Shown here: positions 12,790 through 24,379 of the stretch, piece by piece
Layout of the letters: the number at the start of each line of letters is the position of its first letter
Position numbering within the stretch: the stretch's first letter is position 1
NCBI GenBank assembly: GCA_022818135.1
Contig: JAFMSR010000012.1
Coordinates: 9,012,486-9,076,485, forward strand
Reading direction: 5' to 3'
DNA length: 64,000 bases
From: Saxidomus purpurata
Lineage: Eukaryota; Mollusca; Bivalvia; Venerida; Veneridae
The notes under the pieces: generated by a model
What the model saw: only the letters and a program-made list of their open reading frames with translations
Told to the model about the DNA's origin: nothing
Databases searched by the model: none
Position numbers and translations under genes: made by a program

Positions 12790-14311
12790 TGACATTTTTT
12801 TGCGGTGATATTGTTCGATGAAGTCCCCTGAAACGGGGGAGGTAAATCTTGACTTCTTAAAACAAGCCAATAAGTGTGATGTCCCTTGAAACAGGGGAGA
12901 TAAGTATGTCTTAAAAGAAGCCATGTAAATCTTGACGTTCATTTTGCAATTAAGAGTGATTTCCCTTAAAGGGGAGAGAAAAATCTTGCAATTTGAAATA
13001 AACCAATAAGAGTGATGTCCCATCAGTTTTCCTGGTCCCATTAAGCACGGGGGTAAATCTTGATGTCATAAGATAAGCCAATAAGAGTGGTACTCCCCTT
13101 TTGCCGCAAATTGGATTGGAGGGGTAATTTTATAAAGTTGCTCTTCAAATAAGCCAGTAAGAGTGATGTCCCATAAAAGAGGGGAGTATAAGGTAAGAGT
13201 GTTGACGGCGGGGGGGTTATTGTCGTCTTCAAATAAGCCAGTAAGAATGATGTCCCCTGAAGCACGGGAGGTAAATCTTGACGCTTTGAAATAAGTCAGT
13301 AAGAGTGTTGTCCCCTGAAGCACGGGAGGTAAATCTTGACGTTCTAAAAAAAGTCAGTAAGAATGATTTCCCTTGAAACAAGGGAGGTAAATCTTGACGT
13401 TTTAAAATAAGCCAATAAGAGTGATATCCCCTCAAGCACGGGACATAAATGTAAACGTCTTAAAATAAGCATGTACGAGTGATTCCCTGAAGCAAACAAG
13501 GTTAATCTCAACTTCCTTGACTAAACAAGTAAGACTGATTTCCCTATAGACAGGAGAGATAAATTGTGCATCTTATAGAGAGCCAATAAGGGTGAAATCA
13601 CCTCAAGCACGGGAGGTAAATCTTGACGTCTTACAATAAGCAAATTCGAGTGATGTCCACTGAAGCAAGCGAGGAAAATATTGACATCTTAAGATAAGCC
13701 ATTAAGAGTGATGTCCCCTGAAACAGGGTCTCAAAATAAGACAGTCCTCTGAAACAGGCAGACTTAATCTTGACTTATTAAAATAAGTGATATAAAAGTG
13801 ATGTTCCATGAAACAAAGGAGGTAAATCTTGACTTCTTAAATGGAGCCAATGAGGATGATGTCCCTTGAAACAGGGGAAGTAAATATTCACGCCTTAAAA
13901 TTAACTAGTGAGAGTGATGTCCCCTGAAGCACGGTAGGTAAATCTTGACGTCATAAAATAAGCCAGTAAGACTGATATCCCCTGAAACTGGGAAGGTAAA
14001 TGTTGACGTCTTAAAATAAGCCAGTAAGAGTGATGTCCCATTAAGCACGGGAGGTAAATGTTGACGTCTTAAAATAAGCCAATAAGAGTGATGTCCTATC
14101 AAGCACGGGAGGTAAATCTTAACGTTTTAAGATAAGCCAATAAGAGTGATGTCACCTGATATAGGGTAAATATTGACGTCTTCAAATAAGCTAGTAAGAG
14201 TGACGTCCATTAAAGAGGGGAGGTAAATTTTGACGCTTTGAAATAAGCAGGTAATAGTGTTGTCCCCTGAAGCACGGGAGGTAAATCTAGACGTCCTTAG
14301 AATAAGTCAGT
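12790..14311. repeat. 60-bp minisatellite, about 25 copies
   Basis: The unit consensus is approximately GTGATGTCCCCTGAAGCACG, then GGAGGTAAATCTTGACGTCT, then TAAAATAAGCCAGTAAGA. The period is exactly 60 bp in well-kept parts, for example 13,911 to 13,971. Units at both edges are more diverged. Many contain a short palindrome (CCCCTGAAACAGGGG) and most contain TTGACGTC. Minus-strand open frames over the array are repeat translations, not genes. Confidence 0.92.
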
Positions 14312-14420
14312 GTCCGCTTTACTGGTGTCGTATGAGGAGGTACGGGCGTGATCCCATTGGGGCTCGAACCCGTAACCTCCGCGATGAGCGGCAGACACAT
14401 TGCCAGGGTGACGGCATTTA
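14312..14420 (-). mobile_element. tRNA-derived SINE head
   Basis: On the minus strand the sequence contains GTGTCTGCCGCTCATCGCGG followed by a pol III B-box-like GGGTTCGAGCCCC. The same segment, with small changes, recurs at 21,652-21,745, which shows a dispersed tRNA-like SINE family and not a functional tRNA gene. No complete cloverleaf is evident. Confidence 0.6.
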
Positions 14421-14488
14421 TGATGGATAAATCGCCTTTGATTATGGACTGACTCGGTGGGTGTTTTTGCTGTTTGTCATTTCATTTT

Positions 14489-14985
14489 TTAAGAACCAAG
14501 CTAACAAAATAGATCTTATTTTCCCCGGATCTTAACTTTATATTTTACCGCTCAAGTACCCAGTATACGAATAAAGAAAAGGAGGACACACGCCATGTTA
14601 TCCAACACAAGCTGTGAAGAGTTACGTCCCTCAAAAACTGGTTCTCCGTCTACCAATGTGACGCAACATGGAACCGGAACCTAAACATAGTGTGGTGGCA
14701 TTTTCAAAAACTGGCGGAACAGTTTATTTTTGTTTAATGTAGTAGTGATGGACTATTATCTTGCCATACCATTTGAACAAATTGAGCACACTGTTCATGA
14801 GTGTTGCAGAAAAAATAAAATGAAATAATTTTTAAAAAAAGGACGCCACTCTTAGCAGTTTGTGTTGGATGACATGGCGGATGTCACTCCTTTTCTTTAT
14901 TCAGTCTACTGGGTACTTCAGCGGTAAAATATGAAAGTTAAGATCAGGGGAAAATAAGATCATATTTTGTTAGCTTGGTTCTTAA
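14489..14985. mobile_element. MITE-like element with ~140-bp terminal inverted repeats
   Basis: The left end (14,489-about 14,630) and right end (about 14,845-14,985) are reverse complements at roughly 85-90% by eye. Both outer ends read TTAAGAACCAAGCTAACAAA. Both are bordered by TTAA, which could be the target duplication or the end of the repeat. The core of about 200 bp has no coding potential. This is a non-autonomous DNA element; its superfamily is undetermined. Confidence 0.85.
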
Positions 14986-16257
14986 ATAAATGTAAAATAA
15001 CAAAACATAGCCGGAAAAAGCATAATCCCGACCTCGAGCTCCTATGGGACTGACTATGCCAAGACCATGTCTTTTATGTTGGAACTGAGTCCATTGTCAG
15101 TTTTAAGAAGTATAGCAGCGATATGTCACGGAAAAGATGAAGTAAAACTAGAAGTACAGTATACAAATTAAGCTTTTAATGCATTATACACAATACATAT
15201 ATAAGTAGGACAAAATACACATTTAAAAATGAAATCATTTTAATCATTATGTCAGCAATCATACAAATACATAGTACACGATAAAATACGAGATAAAACG
15301 TTTCGAATTATTTTATAAAAATGTAAAATCAACAACAAAATTATGCTATAATGCAAGGAAAGAGATAAAGACGAGTTTCACTTATATTGAAACGGACTTG
15401 CTTCAACACACTTTGTGAACAGCAACAACACAATACACATGTTATGTGCTCTTACATATGTGCTGAAATTTACCGTGTAAACATCTCTACACACATGGTA
15501 AGAATCAGACATGCAATATTTGCAAGGTGACCGAAACTTGTCGGTGTCCTGTATGTAAATTGAATCGTTGGAATAAGACACTATATATATATATATATAA
15601 CTTTCGTCCGGTTTTCAGTACATGTATGTAAAAAAACGTTCTTTCTGCCCGGCAAAAACAAAACAAAACAGAAATGATAATGAATTGTACAGGTAAATTC
15701 TTGAGTTGTTAAAAGCTGACTGCATTTATTCAGTTCAGATGTAGATCTATTTCCAATTAAATATTTACGTACATTCAGTCGGTGATTTAAACATGCACTA
15801 TATCACGCCGGGCAACTCGCATATGAAGTGCAACATGCGCTTCGGTAAAAACCATATGCGGAGCTTCCGGAACTCCATATGCGGATGAATTTAAAGGAAA
15901 AAACAAGGTTGGTGATGTTACATTCGTCCATTTTTCATATAATCAGAGAAAAATTGCAAAAGAAACTCGAATGCTATTCGACCCTCACATAAATTCCGCA
16001 TCTCTCCATATATGTTGTTTACTTGTACGTTTAGAAATGACAATAAAAACTTTGAACAAGGTGTCTCACAAATGTGAAAGAATGTAGTCAACAATTATGA
16101 ATGATTATGTTTTTGTTTTAAATCGCATTTCTGGCGAGGTATGAACGAAGAATATTAGAAAATATGTACATATCTGCTGTTGGAAGAAAACAACGTACAC
16201 AAAATTATCTGGGAAGGAATTCCTTGGCAAAATCTATCACACCTATTGACCAACATT
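14986..16257. other. No gene recognised; AT microsatellite and three CATATG motifs
   Basis: An (AT)n run lies at 15,583-15,599. A small cluster of CATATG palindromes (15,820, 15,853 and 15,876) sits just before the 21-bp array. Otherwise this is AT-rich DNA with no recognisable coding sequence. Confidence 0.4.
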
Positions 16258-16572
16258 ACGCCGTATAAAGGTAAAACTACCGCATATAACCAAAATACCA
16301 CCGCATGTATCGAAACCATGACTGTATATAATGTCATTTGTACTGCATATGACGTTGTTTGCACACCATATAATGGTTATTCTACTGCATCTTCAAGTTT
16401 TTGCACTGCATATTATTAAATAACCACCATATATAACGGAAAAGGCACTGTATATCATGAGGAATGTACCATGTCAAATGAAATATGTACCTTGTATACA
16501 TGAAAATGGACTGCGTATAATGCAATACAACATAATAAGACAGTAAAGGCGTTCCATATACCTGCCCATACC
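16258..16572. repeat. Degenerate 21-bp phased array (copy 1)
   Basis: From 16,258 to 16,530 the sequence divides into 13 consecutive 21-mers without any indel. They begin ACGCCGTATAAAGG, ACCGCATATAACC, ACCGCATGTATCG, ACTGTATATAATG, ACTGCATATGACG and so on. Units match only at the opening AC(T/C)GCATATA-like block and diverge elsewhere. Two or three weaker units may follow up to 16,572. Both strands are open for 60-80 codons. In the plus frame each unit reads roughly x-T-A-Y-N-x-x. Confidence 0.8.
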
Positions 16573-16820
16573 ACCAGTGTTGTATATAGAAAGAAGAGTG
16601 TTTAGATTCTCACATTTACACTACGTCATTACAATGTAACATTGTATTGTAAATTCCTTTGTAAAACAAAACAAAAAATAAACATGTATAGACTGAAGGG
16701 CATTGTGTAGCATGAAGCAAGCTTGCATTTGTGTAGTCAAAGGTAAACAAGTAAAAAAGAAACCATAAAGAACAAAAACAACAGCATGTGGCATGTCAAG
16801 AAAACATTTGTGTTGAGTTT

Positions 16821-19800
16821 TTACGAACTGGTAATGTCAACAGACTGGCTGTTATTTTTCCGATGTAGAATTTCCACAAATCCGTAACTTACCATGCCCA
16901 CAGAAAGAACGACGATACAGATGTATAGTTTAATGTCTGTACACAGAAAACTGCTGTAACCGAAAGCAAATATAAATCCTACACTTTCCCAAAGTCTGTA
17001 GTTTGCGAACGCTGCTTCCGGCTTGTCGCTAAACAGGAAACCATACAACGCTGAAAACAGACAGAGTACGGATGCGGTTTATTGAAGGCCAATAAGACGT
17101 TACAGCTAGCTGATTTTCAACCTACCCCGCCTTGTACATTTCTGTTTCAAAGCAATGTTAACGTATCTTAAGTATGTTCTTTCATGTGATAGAAACAGCT
17201 TGTTTGTACTCGAATATTATATCTGCTTTCGCTAAAATCAAGAACCATGATTTGCTACCTAGTTTCTGATATTTTTAAAGTTAAAAATGAAGGCCAAACT
17301 GGAAATAAGCAGTATGAAACTTTTTGTACACTTAGTATGTAACCTTCACAAAATAAAGTTATTGTTGTTGTTGTTGTTGTTGTAGTATAACGAAGAAAAC
17401 CTACCGTTTATCTGCGTTTGGATCACGGCGTCGCCAATACCCCACAGTGCAGCCAGTATATAGAAGACAAACACTTTGTCAGGGTCGGGAATCCAGTGTA
17501 ACATGGTTATCTGACACGCTAAATGCACAACCAGGGCTGAAGAAATAAAACACTTAAATCTGTGACAGTGGTCACCTCAGTTTTAGAAGCAGCCTACATG
17601 TATGGTGAAGATTTCCAGCTAGAAATTTTAATTCAAATAGATGGAAACATGTATTAAGCAACCAGTTATATTTAGTTTGCTTTTTTTCCCTACGGACTGC
17701 TAAACAGGTTTGAGTAGTTCAGTCAGTGGGCAGTAGACATAAGTTCGAACCTTTCTCACTTTGAAGCTATACATTTTGTGACCAGAAACGGTCAAAAATA
17801 TTCTAAATACAACGGTTAGGGTGTTTTTTTCATTACAAATGATAAATTTATTAAGTTTGTATGAGTTTATGATAAATTTCCATCAATGATAACGTGTAAG
17901 TGCATGCTATAAACGTTGATAGTTATATTTAATTACGGAAAAATCAAAAGTGCCGTAATGAGTTATGGTCAAGAATTACAAACAGTGTTGATGCTTTGGA
18001 ACGTCTTAGAAATTACTTATACAGAGTAAACTATCACACTGACTGAATATAAAATCTATATCATGCAGAAAGGGTAGAATTTGAACTTTGACTAGGATAG
18101 TCAAAAGAGTTTCATCAATTTTCTCTATATTCAATGGAAAAAGAACTGGGCCCTGATGTACAGATTCATATATTTTGATTACTGTATACCTTTGTCAATG
18201 ACTGCAAATCAGTGATTTATGTCTTTGTTAAAATCATGACGGTCGCTTTGAACGGCAATATCACTTTAATGTTATAAGAATGTTTCATGTTTAAAAATAC
18301 CGCGTCATCGAAATAAGTATTTCATGTATAATTTATGTACATGTATACTTCGAGAGTTTTAGACAAAAACTGAATTTCAAACTCACCCAAGATAAAGAAT
18401 GGCACGTGTCCAACGTATTGCACGAGTCTTCCGAATGTAAAGGAACACGTGGCATCAACCACACCATAACAGATCATCACAAAACCTACATTCCAAATCC
18501 CGATGGAGCAGCTAATGTAGGACTGGAAATAATACATCATAATTCGATAGCGGTATAGTTAGACAGCAGAAAACGAAGCACGAGATAACCGCACTCTTCG
18601 ACATTTATCGTTCATCCCAATAAACTAAACGTGGTCACTTAATGCGATTGTTTTCCTTTGACATTGATAGTGATTATAATCATCAATCGGATATTAAATA
18701 CCTCATTCCCATCTGATAAAAGGCCTTCCAACTTTTTATACGACAGCACCGGGTGCCTGTAACGATGGGAAAAAGCGATGTCATCATAGGCCCGTCGTCG
18801 GCATTTTAAGAATGGTGTGACAAAAGTACGTGTACGATGGGTCGTCCTAGGGGGGTCCGGGGGGCATGCTACCCGGGGAAATTTTTTATTTTAAGGATGC
18901 GCGTAGGATCGCACAGCTGTTGGCAGACCCAATGCGAGGAATGATTAAAAATTCATTTATGTCAAAAAGAAAACTTCTGTACCGAACTTGATTGACCCAA
19001 GACGACAACCCTCCAAACTTCTGCCCAAAGAGCTATGCCGCAACCACCTTTTTTAATATGCATCAAGTTTAAGTCTACGAACAATCAGGTGCAAATGTCA
19101 TAAGTGCCGTGTAAAAGGACAAACAACTGGCAGCAGTTTAATTAATTTCTTGATCGTTCACGAAACTACCTCGTTCAGCACATTGCGACCTTATGAAACC
19201 TTACAATTACATGTATATATACATAAATGCCTCCTTGTAAGTAAACTTGTTTTTGACTGTTGACGAATTTAATCGAATTATGGTGACAAAACCGAAATTC
19301 CTTTCGAACAAATGAGTAATTCTATGTCTTGTAAGTGGGATCTCATTTGTTACGATTTAACAACAAGTGCTTACTTCACAGTTTTAAGGTAACATAAATA
19401 TACTAACTTTAATCAATCAAAACCGCATATACGTACATTTTGTGTTTTTTTTGTAATGTCTGATGTACGAACCCCCCAAAAAAACAAAACGTCAATGTTA
19501 GATGACGAATGAAGCCCCCGTTTTTGATCGATCATTGCTAACGTTCTTAATGAGCATCTAGACATTTCGTTTTAACAATATGTAATCGTGTAATGATTGT
19601 TTCAAATGCAGCGAGATAAAAGGCTGTAAAACACCATCTTGACGTTTTCGCAACGTAAATCATTTTCATTTTTTTTTTTTGAAAAAAGGAAGAGAGATAA
19701 CCTCGCCTTAAATTTACCACAAACATGTTTAAAGAATGTGCAGCACTTTTTTTTATATCTAATGAGTTCTCTACGACATGTTGTGTTGTTTTCGTAAAAT

Positions 19801-22800
19801 TATTCCGATACATTTTATCTTTTTGTCTGAATATTTACTGTTGGTTTTATAAAAGTATTCACACACATATATATGATAATACTCAAGTCTATAAAGTGTG
19901 AGATACGCAATTACATTATTTTTAGACTTGGAAAGTGATTAACCCCTTAATTATTTCCAAACTTGCGTGTCTAAGTTTAATAGGATTTGTCTATTTTTTT
20001 GACAAAACCATTGATAGTTCACAGGGGCGCATTTTCCTTGTCGCGTATATTATATAAATAGATAATTTTTAAAACCACATCCTGCTCTCGGAACAATGGT
20101 GCAAAAAAAATATAGAATTCCCCGTTTGCATTTTCATCGATGTGTTGCCAAATATACTTGCCACATGTATTACTGTAACTGTAAAATTTCCATATTAATT
20201 GTATGCAATTTTATTTCATATTTGCAATAATGGTTAACCAATATCCTGGCGCTTTTCAGTGCAATTTTTAGATATTTGTGCAACGTCAATCCGTCATTAA
20301 CTGAAAAACTGCATTTGTTTGTACGGTAGTAGGTCTATTTAGGATTGACTATGGCGAAAACATTAACTTCCGTCGTTTTTTTATACATGAAGCCTGAAAA
20401 AAAATCTGAATGCATTGACCTTCAAGAAAAAGTTCTCGAGGCCACAAACGAGCACCTGAACGCCTTACAGGAACTATCCTGGCTAATCGGAGTTGCGATC
20501 CCACTGTGACTACTCCGGTACGGTCCGGTAAAGCCCGGTATCTAATGCGTTCCGGATTTAGTAGACCTTTGGCCGTGAATTGATAAATCTGCAAAATTAT
20601 TCTTGATAATGGTTTTTCGCGAAATAAAGATCATGCGAATAAAAAATCATAAGGTGTATCTTTATTTCGTAATAGATCTAATTGTATAATATTTATCGAG
20701 AATGAAGAGAAATCTTACCCGAGTAAAATCCCCGGCTATGAACGCTTGCTCTATCCCACTGTACACAGTCAATGGTATCAGAAGCTTCTGGTAGCGGTTG
20801 TTCCAGACGTGCTTGAATGTTTCCAGTAGAAGATGGAAAGACAGTTTGCGCTTGCCTGTTCGGTTGTCATGTTTGTCAAGGTTGATTTTGTCCAGTAGAA
20901 CCGCCACGATAAGGAACGCAACGAATGCACAAGCAATGTAAATTCCGCAAACTATGTATACCTGGGAAATGCAAAAGTAAATTGTTAGCATGACAAGTAT
21001 AACTGGGTTCTTTAGTGAAATCTTCCTGCTGACTTTCATACTAATGATATTCACTCTCAATTGCGAAAAAAGTTCTTACAACTTATATCAATCGCTCTCG
21101 AGACTCATACAAGATAGAATCAACCTCGATGAGATAGATAGAGAGAGAGAGAGACACCGTGGAATTATATGTGTCTTGCCTAAGGACACCATCACTACTT
21201 TGGTACACGTGAGGATCGAACCGACCCTGAGGCGAACGCGGTATCACTGCACCAAGGCAGTTCCCTCCTATTGACATGGACACATAGGATCGAGTCCTGT
21301 AGGCAGAAAAGTGCTGAAAGTGTTCTGCTTACATTTTAATCAAAATAATATTTTGACAATATATCATCATCTAGCCTGGTAGAGAGGCTTCATAGGGTAG
21401 GTCTTTTCGTGAACTGTGGCAGTTAAACTCACTTCAGCTGATTTTAAAAGAAACTCTATGTGTCTTGACACTTAAAGCAAAATATTGGAGACACCATCTT
21501 TAAGATTTGGGGTTTATGTAGCGTCCGAGAATGGTATAAAGTATTTATAATGATATTTAGTTTATACTAATTTTTTTTTAGCTCGATTGTGAAGACAGCT
21601 TTTAGCTTATCGAGTCACTCTCGAGTCCGCTTCCTGAAAAAAAACATTACTGGTGTCAAATGAGTAGGTGCGGTCGGGACCTTGGTGGGGCTCGAACCCG
21701 CAACCTCCGGGATGAGCGGCAGACACTTAAACCTCTTAGACTACCACATTTATTTAAAACGGATTTGAAAAGTAATATATCATCCGAGAAACGACATGAT
21801 TTAGATAATAATGAATGCTTTATGAAAAATAGTCCTCCTTTTAAAATTAAGACTTTGTTTGGCAAATCCAACAACAAGTCGTATATCCCACCCAATGGCC
21901 TACAGACAAATCCAAACAACCTCTAATTGATATAAGTATTCGTTTTTCCCTCGCACTATAGTCCATTGGAACTCGCTTCCTGAGTATATTGTCTCTCTAA
22001 ATGCGAAACAGTTCAGCCAGGCAGTGTGCCAGGTTGAACATGTGTCGCCCTAGAAACCTGCTCTGTTTTAACCTGTTTTTAAATACAACCTGTATATAAT
22101 CTTTCTTTTTTGTGCTTTCATTCTTTTCTCTCTTGTCAGTCGACGCGCGTCAATGTCTAAGTCGACAAATCGGAAGATAGATAGAATCCATCAATTGATA
22201 ATGTTAATGTCATGTCATAAACTTTTTACTTTTCAAAGAGTATTAAGCAAATACAATATAGTTCGAGTGGCTTTCCTTTTTCAGTAAACTACAGGTACGT
22301 TTGTATCAGCTGAAACCAACCTGTTTCATTTCCGGTTTCTTAAGATTTGTGTTGTTTCCAATGTCGTCTGCTGGGCAATTATTGGCGCCACATTTCTGTA
22401 AAGCTTCTTCTGTGACCTCAGCTGTGGAATTATCGCCACGTTCACTGAACACCATAGACGATATCAGATTTCCCCATATTTGACCTGTCAGTGAGCCATA
22501 TAATTTAAAAGGCGGCTTGAAAAAAGTGATAAGATGTCAAAACTGAATTTGACGTCCCTTAATTTTTTCACAAATTTGAAATTTTTTCCATTTTGACATA
22601 ATGCAAATAAATTTCCAAATTCTTTCAAAGAATAATTTGAGAACATTGTAATCTCCGGTAAATTTATCAGAAATTTGATGAGAGACAAAAAAGACATACT
22701 GCACGTGTAGTCACGTGATATACAATATTTACTGACCAGTATCAAAATGTATTTAAGAGAACTTACTTGTCTGGAAGATCATGAAAAATACCCCAAAGAA

Positions 22801-23343
22801 TCTATTTATGATGTCATCTTCTGTGCGTCCGGTAATTTTGGCATACCATGTTCCCGTTTGCGTCAAGTACGTGCACTTTGCCGACCAAAGGGGCGCTGCA
22901 CCAATGCCTAGAATTACCGCACTTGGAATAATTGTCCACCATGTGGCATAAAAGTTCGCAGCCATGTAGAGAATGTAACACAGCATGGAAAACGCTACAG
23001 TCCACTTACATCCAATGTAGTCGATTATAAATGGCGGCAAGAACATGCAAGAAATCACAAGAGCACCGTATATAACAGAAAGTCCTACAGTACCGAGACC
23101 TTCTTCTCTATTTAGAGAACTCTGTAAGTTAGACAGAGACTGGAATGCAGTGAATAAAAACAAGAAAGCTACACTGACAACTATGAGATTCTTGATGATT
23201 TGGAAATTTGTCATCTTGACCGCTGCTGCCAATTCTAGCTTAGACGTTGATGGCGTATAACCGCTTCCGGTAGTTCCGTAACCAACATCCGCCTCACGCG
23301 CCTTTGCAGACTTGACATCATCATCAGCAGCAGGATTATCCAT
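16821..23343 (-). CDS. UNC93A: UNC93A-like multi-pass membrane protein (complete)
   Basis: Six coding exons join in frame to 493 residues: 22,767-23,343; 22,321-22,484; 20,719-20,961; 18,387-18,522; 17,405-17,536; 16,821-17,050. Every junction has GT-AG ends and matching phase. The family signature is clear: NLQSSLNREEGLG at residues 72-84, APLWSAKCTYLT at 150-161, then QIWGNLISSMVFS, the helix-rich middle, QTQINALYGFLF and EAAFANYRLWESVGF near the C-terminus. UNC93 proteins are major-facilitator-like membrane proteins. In nematodes UNC-93 is a regulatory subunit of a muscle potassium channel; UNC93A's own role is poorly known. The start chosen is the ATG at 23,343. A good acceptor ends at 23,369, so an upstream 5' UTR exon is expected. 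The length is normal for the family and no lesion is visible. Confidence 0.92.
17358..17386. repeat. (GTT)n microsatellite in an UNC93A-like intron
   Basis: About nine GTT units lie in the intron between the last two coding exons, shortly beyond the donor of the 17,405-17,536 exon. Confidence 0.9.
18523..20718 (-). other. Intron 3 of the UNC93A-like gene
   Basis: The intron is mostly AT-rich. Two GC-richer patches stand out: 18,838-18,885, with CCTAGGGGGGTCCGGGGGGC, resembling decayed mobile-element ends common in marine invertebrates, and 20,430-20,560, which carries an 81-codon minus-strand open frame of unknown meaning. Neither has a recognised domain. Confidence 0.5.
21186..21262 (-). 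mobile_element. tRNA-like SINE head
   Basis: Read on the minus strand, an A-box-like TTGGTGCAGTGATACCGCG, an anticodon-arm-like segment around TTCGCCTCAGG and a B-box GGTCGGTTCGATCCTCACG occur in tRNA order and spacing. It lies in intron 2 of the UNC93A-like gene. I call it a tRNA-derived SINE or tRNA pseudogene because acceptor-stem pairing is not evident. Confidence 0.5.
21652..21745 (-). mobile_element. tRNA-derived SINE head, same family as at 14.3 kb
   Basis: The minus strand carries GTGTCTGCCGCTCATCCCGG and the B-box GCGGGTTCGAGCCCC, closely matching 14,312-14,420. The copy sits in intron 2 of the UNC93A-like gene. Confidence 0.6.
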
Positions 23344-23726
23344 TTTGATTTTTAGAAAGATCACTTATCTGAGATAAAAGAAAAGGAGAACATACACAGT
23401 TGTATTGAAAATATGCAGACGTGTACTGGTTCACGTGTACAAACGCTTTAAAACGACTTTAAATTAACATAAATTCCAATACCTAACAGTTATATATAAA
23501 CGAATCCTTTCCACCATCTGAAAAGTGCACATCAGTTGTAACAGTTAGTATACATTTTATAGTTCAACAACGGGAAATGAGACATGACCTACACGTTCTC
23601 TTCGTTTTTTTCCGTTGTATTCAAATCACGTTGTATTCAAATCATGTTGTCACGGCTTACTGAACATTTCCTAGCTATAGATCTAGTCCCCAAAGATTCA
23701 GATACTTGTTTCTATATGAATCATTC

Positions 23727-24379
23727 ACTTAATTAAAACAACCTGTAAGTCGTACAGGACGATACAATACAATACAATATTTATTTATTGTCGGATAGGT
23801 TTAACAAAGTAACACAAGCACCGACTAAATAGCACATACACATTTCACACCAATGACAAAATATAACAAAGCATTTAGTTTACAATACAGGTAGAAGTGA
23901 GAAAAAAAAATAGCATTCATTAATATATATCACCTGATGCAGTCACGAATCATATTCATAAATAGACACAAAGAGATATGCATGTTACGACAAAGATTAT
24001 CACATTATAATAAACGAAGAAGTATACATCTGAGCTGTTGGTGCTAATCTTGACAAGTGTACTAAAAAGTCATAAATAAGAAACTGAGAGGAAATATGAA
24101 CACAAAAGTGCACCCGATAAGATTGATTTAAAGACATAAATTATATCATCTTGAATCAGATTCAAGGTGACCCGATTAGCACCAATTAACCTCTTCACAG
24201 CAGATTAACTAGGGCTAAACATATTAAAGTATCTAATCTAAAATCACATGGAAACAAAGCCTTAAAGTACAATAGCAAAATAAGAGAATGAGGCAGAGTT
24301 GCAGACTATTGGAACATAAACAAGCAAGACGGTTTTTTGTTCCACTTAATTAAAACAACCTGTAAGTCGGACAGGACGG
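23727..24379 (-). mobile_element. 5'-truncated retroposon with (TTGTA)n tail and ~35-bp target duplication
   Basis: A direct duplication flanks the insert: CACTTAATTAAAACAACCTG continuing to ACAGGACG appears at about 23,729-23,764 and again at about 24,343-24,378 with one mismatch. The insert between them starts, on the minus strand's 3' side, with an ATTGTATTGTATTGTA tail preceded by AATAAATAAA. About 580 bp follow without a detectable reverse transcriptase. Its 3' end resembles that of the LINE at 39,368 in layout. It lies just upstream of the UNC93A-like first coding exon. Confidence 0.75.

Noticed and set aside
13041..14102. Minus-strand frames with repeated GTSLLLAYFK-type text
   Set aside because: They are translations of the 60-bp minisatellite with frames changing at each small indel.
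17690..17760. tRNA-like TAGTTCAGTCAGTGGGC ... AAGTTCGAACCTTTC
   Set aside because: The spacing between the boxes is too short for a tRNA and no arms pair.
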